Shown: piece by piece, positions 53,834-59,975 of the stretch
Position numbering within the stretch: position 1 is the first letter of the stretch
Layout: each line of letters starts with the position of its first letter
Source: Opitutales bacterium
GTDB taxonomy: Bacteria > Verrucomicrobiota > Verrucomicrobiia > Opitutales > Seribacteraceae
Assembly: GCA_029254745.1 (NCBI GenBank)
Contig: JAQWWZ010000012.1
Coordinates: 1 to 59,975, forward strand
DNA length: 59,975 nt
Direction: 5' to 3'
Notes under the pieces: generated by a model
Database searches by the model: none
What the model was told of the DNA's origin: nothing
Seen by the model: only the letters and a program-made list of their open reading frames with translations
Program-made: the position numbers and the translations under genes

Positions 53834-54320
53834 TCCTACTTAATGTGAAAATCTTCTATTACTTGCAACTTATTCGGAATAAAAATGAATAATTTTTTTC
53901 CGGTTCCAACCAACCTCGGTTATTTGAATAATCCAATTACTTTTATAGCACTGTTTTCCAGCTAAGTTTCGGAAGTCCTGAAGGTCCATATTGTAATCGC
54001 ATAGTTCCGGGCGTTTAAATTCAGATCACGATAGAACAAGCGAGCAACCAACTGATTGCAATCGGTTGGTAAAGTATTCCCATTAATGGTTTACAGAAGG
54101 GTCTTAATTCTAGCAACTTCCCGACTGATCTTTAATCTAACTATCCCGAACATGTAAAAGCCTTACAACCATGTAGAAGGGTCTTCATCAACAAAACAAT
54201 ACCTGCACGTCCTGCCCTAAACCTATCATGGGCTACATCCAAAGGATAAATACAACGCATTGCACCACCCCACCCTCGGATCCATATTTCTGAGTTACTA
54301 GCGAGTGAGAGAAGCCTGAA
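53834..54320. other. 487-bp intergenic stretch without an intact gene
   Basis: Nothing convincing is encoded. Short protein-like frames on the minus strand (for example one containing AMRCIYPLDVAHDRFRAG) are broken by stops. A 10-bp direct repeat GAAGGGTCTT occurs twice about 80 bp apart. The region may be a decayed gene. Confidence 0.5.
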
Positions 54321-55736
54321 TTAATTGGCTACCCTAAGTAACAAAAAACCTTCTTTGTTATCTTTAACTTCCCAACCTTTACCAAGTAATTCTTCTCTCA
54401 TTAAATCTGCAAGCCCCCAGTCCTTGGAAAGTTTGGCATTCCATCGTTTGTCAGCAAGATCTTTAATTTCTGCAGGAATCTCTTCCTCCAGTTTTGTTTT
54501 AACCTCAATATGAAATCCGAAGGCATCACAAGTTGCTTGAAATCCCTTCCGAATGGCTTGCAGACTGTGCTCTTTTCCTTGGTATTCTTTCTGATCAAAA
54601 AGTGAGTTAATTTCACGCACTAATCGAAAGCAACGCCCCAGTGCTTCGGGAGTGTTTAAATCCAAAAGAAGAGCTTCCTGGACTGGATAAAATGGACCAA
54701 AATCCGTTTCTAAAACTTCATTATTTTTATACTGAAATCCAATTTTTTCGGCAAAATCTGTTAACTTTGACAGTGCCTTGCGGCCGGCCTGCATGGACTC
54801 AAAAGTAAAATTAAGTGGTTGACGGTAGCTACCAGAAAGCAGGACATAACGAGCTTCTTGTGCTTTATACCCCTTTTTGCCAAGATCGTCCAAGGTGTAA
54901 AGATTTCCCAAAGACTTACTCATTTTTTTTCCCTCTACCATGAGGTGGGCAATGTGAAACCAATGACGGGCAAATGTCTTATCAGTCGCAGCTTCCACCT
55001 GTGCAATTTCATTTTCATGATGGGGGAAAACCAAATCCACTCCTCCGGAGTGAAGGTCGAAACTCTCTCCCATATGCTTCATGCAAATTGCACTACACTC
55101 AATATGCCAACCCGGCCTGCCCTCTCCCCATGGAGATTTCCAAAAATTATCTCCATCTTCAGGTCTTCTAGCTTTCCATAATGCAAAATCAGCGGCGGAA
55201 TCACGATCATATTCATCTGAACTTTCTCGCTCAGTTCCGGTAGTGATCTCACGATCCGCCAAACGGGAGAGTCGACCGTAACCCTCAAATGATTTAACAT
55301 TAAAATAAACGGATCCGTCTGCCGCCTGATACGCTTTTCCTTTTTCAATTAATCGTTCAATCAAAGAAATTTGCTCAGGAATGTGACCCACTGCGGATGG
55401 CTGGACATGCGGAGAAAGAAGATTTAAAGAGTCACAATCTTCTTCAAATAGCTTCGTCCAACGAGCGGTAAATTTCTGCAGGGGCACTCCCTCTTCTCGG
55501 GATTGCCGAATCGTTTTATCGTCCACATCGGTTACATTACGAGCGTGGTAAGTCGCTTGGCCCGATGTTTCCAAGGCCCGACGAAAAACATCCTGCATCA
55601 CAAAGGTTCTAAAATTCCCGATATGAGCCGGACCATAAACAGTGGGCCCACAGCCGTAAAAGCGGACCCTTTTCTTGTCCATGGGAAAAACCTCCTGTAT
55701 TTCGCGAGTAAAGGTGTCGTATAACTTGAGCGGCAT
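54321..55736 (-). CDS. cysS: Cysteinyl-tRNA synthetase
   Basis: CysRS charges tRNA-Cys. In this 471-residue class I synthetase, Zn-ligand Cys29 and the HIGH-type motif GPAHIGN are at 29-41. WHIECSAICMKHMGE, HSGGVDLVFPHHENEIAQ and KKMSKSLGN are all present. The length is normal. It starts 4 bp after the TatD-like gene's stop on the same strand, so it is cotranscribed. There is no Shine-Dalgarno sequence before the ATG. Confidence 0.97.
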   Translation of the reverse strand: MPLKLYDTFTREIQEVFPMDKKRVRFYGCGPTVYGPAHIGNFRTFVMQDVFRRALETSGQATYHARNVTDVDDKTIRQSREEGVPLQKFTARWTKLFEEDCDSLNLLSPHVQPSAVGHIPEQISLIERLIEKGKAYQAADGSVYFNVKSFEGYGRLSRLADREITTGTERESSDEYDRDSAADFALWKARRPEDGDNFWKSPWGEGRPGWHIECSAICMKHMGESFDLHSGGVDLVFPHHENEIAQVEAATDKTFARHWFHIAHLMVEGKKMSKSLGNLYTLDDLGKKGYKAQEARYVLLSGSYRQPLNFTFESMQAGRKALSKLTDFAEKIGFQYKNNEVLETDFGPFYPVQEALLLDLNTPEALGRCFRLVREINSLFDQKEYQGKEHSLQAIRKGFQATCDAFGFHIEVKTKLEEEIPAEIKDLADKRWNAKLSKDWGLADLMREELLGKGWEVKDNKEGFLLLRVAN

Positions 55737-55740
55737 CGAT

Positions 55741-56562
55741 TTATTCTTCGCTTATGGTGATCGGCTTAATGTCCCATTTTGGATTTTGCCCGAGGAAACG
55801 ACATGGATTGTTGTGATAAACTTCGACAGCATCCTGTAGACTGTGCCCACGCCTGCGGAACTCAACTATGGATTCCTGCAAGGTAAATGGATCACTTGGG
55901 CCCCAATCAGCAGAAGAATTAACCAACAAACGCTCACGGGGGTATTTTTCAAGAATATCCACAGAACGTCGGGGACTACACTTAGTCACAGGATAAAGAG
56001 TCATACCCGCCCAATAACCGGCATCTAAAACAGACTCAATTGTTTGTTCTTCGACATGATCAATCCAAATCTTATCGGGGTTGACATCCATACCAGCCAG
56101 CACTTCTAAAACAGTCTTGGTTCCATGGGCTTTATCGGAGAGGTGGGGAGTATGAATAAGCACTAATTGATCGTGCTTCATCGCCATCTCAACATGGGCT
56201 TGTAGGGATTCAATTTCATTCGGGGTCGATTTATGCAGACCCGTCTCACCGACTCCCAAACAGGTTGGTTTTTGAAGAAACTCTGGCATCTGACGAAGTA
56301 CTTCCTGTGTCAGTTCTCGATTCTCTGCCTCTTTCGGATTTACCGCCACCCAACAAAAATGCCGGATGCCAAACTCTGCCGCCCGGGTCGGCTCAAATTC
56401 AGCAATTTGAGCAAAGTAATCGATGAAGGTTTCAGGGTGCCGACGATCAAACCCAGCCCAAAATGCTGGTTCACATACCGCTACAACACCAGACATCGCC
56501 ATTCGCTCGTAGTCTTGGGCAGTTCGAGCAATAGCGTGATAATGTGGTTGAATAATCTGCAT
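55741..56562 (-). CDS. TatD-like metal-dependent hydrolase
   Basis: The 273-residue protein is an amidohydrolase-fold enzyme. The HxH metal motif is in QPHYHAI (His7/His9). A Glu follows in GVGETGLHKS, then His in LVLIHTPHL and His in KIWIDHVEE, with a C-terminal Asp in SSADWGPSD. The order fits TatD/phosphotriesterase-like hydrolases, here with little similarity to DNase TatD. The substrate is unknown. It lies between a 78-residue gene and cysS, with 17- and 4-bp gaps. Confidence 0.85.
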   Translation of the reverse strand: MQIIQPHYHAIARTAQDYERMAMSGVVAVCEPAFWAGFDRRHPETFIDYFAQIAEFEPTRAAEFGIRHFCWVAVNPKEAENRELTQEVLRQMPEFLQKPTCLGVGETGLHKSTPNEIESLQAHVEMAMKHDQLVLIHTPHLSDKAHGTKTVLEVLAGMDVNPDKIWIDHVEEQTIESVLDAGYWAGMTLYPVTKCSPRRSVDILEKYPRERLLVNSSADWGPSDPFTLQESIVEFRRRGHSLQDAVEVYHNNPCRFLGQNPKWDIKPITISEE

Positions 56563-56579
56563 AGCAAAAGGGGGGTTAA

Positions 56580-56816
56580 TTAAGAAATCGTTGCAAAGTG
56601 CTTAAGTAATTTTTCAGCCCGATCAGCTTGTGGATGATCAGGCTCAGACAAAATCTGCATAGCTTGAAGCAAGGAAAATCGTTTAGATTCATCCTGGGCC
56701 TTTTCGCTGTCTCGCTTTACTGCTTGGTCATAACGATCAAGCATAGCAGCAACTTCAAGTAGGTCACGACGAGCCTCTAAGTAATAAGTGTCGAGGGTTT
56801 TTTGCGGAGTGAGCAT
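56580..56816 (-). CDS. Small helical protein paired with TatD-like hydrolase
   Basis: The 78-residue cytosolic protein is all helix by pattern (LDTYYLEARRDLLEVAAMLDRYDQAVKRD, then LLQAMQILSEPDHP, AEKLLKHF). From memory, similar small genes with 'YYLEARxxLLExAAxLDRYD' sit beside TatD-like genes in several phyla, so this is probably a conserved pair. Function is unknown. It starts 33 bp after the NTF2-like gene's stop. Confidence 0.72.
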   Translation of the reverse strand: MLTPQKTLDTYYLEARRDLLEVAAMLDRYDQAVKRDSEKAQDESKRFSLLQAMQILSEPDHPQADRAEKLLKHFATIS

Positions 56817-56849
56817 GAGGAATTAAGAGATGATGGAATAATTTTCAGT

Positions 56850-57224
56850 TTAAGAAGACGGTAATAAAGAGGAATGATGATGAGCGATCTTTGCTTGTTG
56901 ATCAACCTTTACCATAAAACTGTAGCGCGCTGGGTGTCGTACCTGAATGCCACCATCCATGTAATAAAAATCATACAAACCAGTGGCTAAATAACCACGA
57001 CCGTTAAAATCCAGAATTTCTTGCGTTCCTTCCTTGATCTCCACTCCCGCATTCTCGCGACTGGTAAACCCAACAAAATAGTTCTTTATTCCTTCGCGAG
57101 AAGTAATCGGCATTTGCTCAAAGGTAGCAAAAAGGGAAGCTTTTTCATCATAGCAACCAAGGATGGCATCAAGATTTCCTGCATTTACTGCATTTACCCA
57201 ATTTTGAGGTATTTCATATTTCAT
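56850..57224 (-). CDS. NTF2/SnoaL-like protein
   Basis: The 124-residue soluble protein has the cone-shaped NTF2-like fold pattern: an N-terminal helix WVNAVNAGNLDAILGCYDEKASLFATF, then REGIKNYFVGF, and paired strands to HPARYSFMVKVDQQ...IAHHHSSLLPSS. The ending HHHSS resembles the CaMKII-association/DUF4440-like subgroup. It could be a small enzyme or binding protein. It is on the same strand as the TatD/cysS run. Confidence 0.78.
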   Translation of the reverse strand: MKYEIPQNWVNAVNAGNLDAILGCYDEKASLFATFEQMPITSREGIKNYFVGFTSRENAGVEIKEGTQEILDFNGRGYLATGLYDFYYMDGGIQVRHPARYSFMVKVDQQAKIAHHHSSLLPSS

Positions 57225-57279
57225 AATTTACTGAATTTCGATGTAACCATTCTACAAAATCTTACAACATATTTGGACA

Positions 57280-57648
57280 CTACTTTAATAAACTTGCAAA
57301 AGCTTTCTCCCACAGGTCAGGCTTAAAACCTTGAAGATAAATGTTCCCACTAATCAAGAATGGGCGTTTTATCAGATTCCCACGAGTGGAAAGCAAAGAC
57401 AAAACATCTTTTTCAGTCATTTGAGGAAGCTTTTCTTTCACTTTTGGGTCCCTGTAGTCCATGCTCGATGTATTCATGATCTTCTTGAGTCGACCGCCAT
57501 GGGCATCAAGCATCGCTTTTAATTCTTTTACAGGAGGAGGGCATTCTCGGATTTCAATACTCTCGTAGGCAAATCTTTTGTGATTCAACCACTTTCTAGC
57601 CTTGCGGCAAGATTCGCACTTTTCATATTGATAAAATTTCATTTTCAT
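57280..57648 (-). CDS. ArsC/Spx/MgsR-family thioredoxin-fold protein
   Basis: The 122-residue protein starts KFYQYEKCESCRKARKWL with CxxC at Cys11/Cys14, like Spx/MgsR regulators and the YffB-type relatives. The middle RLKKIMNTSSMDYRDPKVKEKLPQ and the PFLISG segment (cis-Pro region) fit the ArsC-like fold. The arsenate reductase Arg triad cannot be confirmed, so reductase versus regulator is open. It is divergent from the M16 gene, 66 bp apart. Confidence 0.85.
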   Translation of the reverse strand: MKMKFYQYEKCESCRKARKWLNHKRFAYESIEIRECPPPVKELKAMLDAHGGRLKKIMNTSSMDYRDPKVKEKLPQMTEKDVLSLLSTRGNLIKRPFLISGNIYLQGFKPDLWEKAFASLLK

Positions 57649-57714
57649 TTGTTTGCCTATTCAATCTCTGTCAATATCAACAAAACCTGACTCATTTCAA
57701 CCTTGTTCGATCCA

Positions 57715-59975
57715 ATGGATACTCAAAAAATTTCCCTCAGTTCTATATTTATCGTTTTAATTTTATTATTTATGACTTCCTGCTCTAATTCAGACCTACC
57801 CAATACGACAATCGATAACAAGGCACCCCTCAGTGACCCAAGTGAAGCTTCGATGCAAGTGATTCAACACACTTTAGCGAATGGCCTTACTTTATTACTT
57901 AGCCCAAACTCAGAAGAACCAAGATTTTACGCTGAAATTGTTACCCGAGCCGGCAGTAAACATGACCCGAGTACAAATACCGGCCTTGCCCATTACTTAG
58001 AACATTTACTTTTCAAAGGAACGAGGAACTTTGGGACTACAAATTTTGAAAATGAAAAGCCTTTGCTAGATCGAATTACAAAATTATACGAAGAAAGGTC
58101 GAAAGAATCAAACGAGAGTAAAAGAGCCCTGATTTATAAAGAAATTAATCAAATTTCTCTTGAAGCTTCAAAAATTGCGGTGCCAAACGAGATGGACAAA
58201 GTGTACAGCGACATGGGTGGTAAAGGGATAAATGCCCACACCTGGCATGAAGAAACTGTCTATAAAGTTGATCTTCCTGCCAACCGTCTGGAGCATTGGG
58301 CTAAAATTGAATCTGAACGGTTTGCAAACCCAGTGTTTCGCCTTTTTCACACCGAATTGGAAACTGTGTATGAGGAAAAAAACCGCGCCATCGACAATAA
58401 AGACAGACTCCTTCATCGAGAGGTAAACAATCTACTTTTCAAGGTCCACCCCTACGGTCAGCAGTCCACTCTCGGTACAATTGAGCATCTCAAGAACCCA
58501 TCTATCTCTGCAATTGAAGAGTTCTACGCCATGCATTATGTGCCGGAAAATATGGCTATCTGCATATCGGGTGATATAAAAGTCAAAGAATCCATCGAGC
58601 TCATTGAGAAATATTTTTCTTCTTGGCAAAACCAAAACTCATTACGGCCAGAGCCCACATGGAAAGAAAAGCCACTCAATGGAAGGGAATTTGCAGAGGT
58701 TAAATACTTGGGGGAAGAACAAGTTCTATTAGCGTTCCAAACCGCTCCTCGGTTTCATAAAGATTACCCTGCGTTACGACTCATTGATATGATTTTAGAT
58801 AATTCAGTGGCCGGCTTAATTAACCTTAATCTCGTTGAAAAACAGGCCGTTCGCTCTGCTGGTTGCTTTCCTCAGAATTACAACGACCATGGTGCTCATT
58901 ACCTCTATGGAATACCCAAAGACGGGCAAAGCATGAAAGATGTTGAAAATCTTCTGCTTGCACAAATAGAACATGTTAAAAAAGGAGAGTTTGAAGATTG
59001 GGTTTTACCGGCAGTTATTAACGATTTCAAAAAAAGCCAAAAAGAAAACCTAGAAAGTAATTCGAAGCGAGTTGAAATGCTTCGGGATACATTCTTGTCA
59101 TTTGTGAAATGGGAAATAATGAAGCAGGAAATTAATGAACTCGAAAAAGTGACGAAAGAAGAGATCATAAATGTGGCTAACCAATACTACCTTGGGAACT
59201 ATGTGGCCGGGTTCAGGATTGACCAGCAACACGATCTTCCCAGCATTGAAAAACCCGCAATCGACCCTTTGAAAATTGATCCTGACAAGTCATCAGATTT
59301 CATGCAGGAAGTAACCAAAATTCCCTTCAATCAATTCGAACCCAAGTTCATTGAAGCAGGAAAAGATTTTGCGACTAAAGAAATTGCTCCGGGAGTTGTT
59401 CTTTTGCATGCGAACAATCCACTTAACGACCTTTTCTCTATTGAAGTACGAATGGAGTTGGGAAATGACCATGCCCCAATGCTTCCCTACGCTAAAAGAA
59501 TGCTCAACCGTGCAGGTGCCGCGGATATATCTTCGGAAGCACTCAAAATCGAGTGGTATAAACTCGCGACTGATTTTGGTTTTGGGGTGCATGAACATCA
59601 TACAAGTTTTTCCTTAAATGGTCTTGATGAAAACTTTAAAGTGTCTCTTGATTTAGCAGAAAAACACCTGCAGTCACCGACCCTAAGTACCGAAACTTGG
59701 AAGCAGACTATTGAAATTATGCTTTCCGAAAGAGATGATGAGCAAAAAGAACCAAGGGCTCTGAGTAACGCATTAGCCCACTTTCACCGGTATGGATTAC
59801 AATCTCGCTATCTCAAACGCCCTTCAGATGCCGACCTCAATGCATCCACTCCCTCAAGTTTAAGTGCATTGATTACCGATGTTTTATCAGTCAAAAGAAG
59901 TATTCTGTATTTTGGACCACGCACAATGAAACAGGTCGAATCTACCATCTTAGATAGTTTTATCGGTCAGGCCCC
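57715..59975 (+). CDS. M16-family zinc metalloprotease, lipoprotein, partial at window end
   Basis: The gene runs off the window; 753 codons are visible. The ATG at 57715 opens a lipoprotein signal (FIVLILLFMTSC, Cys23). The M16 peptidase motif HYLEHLLFKGT (HxxEH at residues 93-97) and the downstream catalytic Glu region (TELETVYEEKNRAI) are intact, so the N-terminal half is active-type. A second M16-like half starts around KEIAPGVVLLHANNPLND without an HxxEH motif in the part seen. Such two-domain proteases degrade peptides in the periplasm or at the outer membrane. No Shine-Dalgarno sequence is seen. Confidence 0.93.
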   Translation, partial: MDTQKISLSSIFIVLILLFMTSCSNSDLPNTTIDNKAPLSDPSEASMQVIQHTLANGLTLLLSPNSEEPRFYAEIVTRAGSKHDPSTNTGLAHYLEHLLFKGTRNFGTTNFENEKPLLDRITKLYEERSKESNESKRALIYKEINQISLEASKIAVPNEMDKVYSDMGGKGINAHTWHEETVYKVDLPANRLEHWAKIESERFANPVFRLFHTELETVYEEKNRAIDNKDRLLHREVNNLLFKVHPYGQQSTLGTIEHLKNPSISAIEEFYAMHYVPENMAICISGDIKVKESIELIEKYFSSWQNQNSLRPEPTWKEKPLNGREFAEVKYLGEEQVLLAFQTAPRFHKDYPALRLIDMILDNSVAGLINLNLVEKQAVRSAGCFPQNYNDHGAHYLYGIPKDGQSMKDVENLLLAQIEHVKKGEFEDWVLPAVINDFKKSQKENLESNSKRVEMLRDTFLSFVKWEIMKQEINELEKVTKEEIINVANQYYLGNYVAGFRIDQQHDLPSIEKPAIDPLKIDPDKSSDFMQEVTKIPFNQFEPKFIEAGKDFATKEIAPGVVLLHANNPLNDLFSIEVRMELGNDHAPMLPYAKRMLNRAGAADISSEALKIEWYKLATDFGFGVHEHHTSFSLNGLDENFKVSLDLAEKHLQSPTLSTETWKQTIEIMLSERDDEQKEPRALSNALAHFHRYGLQSRYLKRPSDADLNASTPSSLSALITDVLSVKRSILYFGPRTMKQVESTILDSFIGQA

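Noticed and set aside
53834-54320. A small gene between the lactonase and cysS
   Set aside because: All frames are interrupted within about 45 codons, and no start plus protein-like stretch was convincing.
55741-56816. Part of an ebo (eustigmatophyte/bacterial) operon
   Set aside because: There is a TatD-like gene, but no UbiA-type, AP-endonuclease-like or EboA genes are next to it.

Overview
The window is a 60 kb, gene-dense, AT-rich piece of a Gram-negative chromosome. lpxA, a lone Wzm-type permease, many signal-peptide and lipoprotein genes, a long vWA/MoxR cluster, three terpene-cyclase-fold (alpha/alpha-toroid) proteins and a giant beta-helix protein with chlamydial Pmp-like repeats point to the PVC superphylum. 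My best reading is Verrucomicrobiota, probably a marine Opitutae-type bacterium. That is inference from gene content; no rRNA is present to test it. Many genes that are not translationally coupled lack a Shine-Dalgarno sequence, and several starts are TTG or GTG.

Layout. 1-2.8 kb: an SDR, a GT4 glycosyltransferase and an ABC-2 polysaccharide-export permease. 2.8-12.6 kb, all minus strand: a trypsin-like protease with an aromatic C-terminal domain, a proline-rich secreted protein, the fluoride channel crcB, then housekeeping genes (infC, A-type Fe-S carrier, lpxA, an unknown gene, aroB, ftsY), a secreted unknown, a secreted alpha-toroid protein and a YdjY-domain lipoprotein. 12.7-16.6 kb, plus strand: a membrane-anchored alpha-toroid protein, azurin and an Nramp-like transporter. 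17.5-29.1 kb: a tightly coupled seven-gene cluster (MoxR ATPase, DUF58, BatA-like vWA, second vWA protein, large coiled-coil membrane protein, secreted alpha-toroid protein, secreted LamG-like protein), followed by what looks like a decayed gene. 29.9-40.5 kb: small lipoproteins, tRNA-Ser(GCT), Sel1-repeat protein, ACT protein, NamZ-type muramidase, DUF2062, glycerate kinase, RNase E/G, RodA, a small conserved protein and an OvoA C-terminal-type methyltransferase. 40.5-47.4 kb: xylulokinase, a SelW-like protein and a sugar ABC importer with an SDR, probably pentose or polyol catabolism. 47.5-53.8 kb: an 1803-residue secreted metalloprotease/beta-helix/cadherin-like protein and an SMP-30 lactonase. 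54.3 kb to the end: cysS, a TatD-like hydrolase with a small partner gene, an NTF2-like protein, an ArsC/Spx-like protein and an M16 lipoprotein peptidase cut by the window edge.

The most interesting candidates are: (i) the MoxR/vWA cluster that carries its own alpha-toroid and LamG-like exported proteins, with a related YdjY/alpha-toroid set 5 kb upstream; (ii) a 95-residue Trp/Tyr-rich C-terminal domain shared by two otherwise unrelated exported proteases 45 kb apart, a plausible sorting or anchoring domain; and (iii) Pmp-like GGA/FxxN repeats in a protein that has that C-terminal domain instead of an autotransporter barrel.
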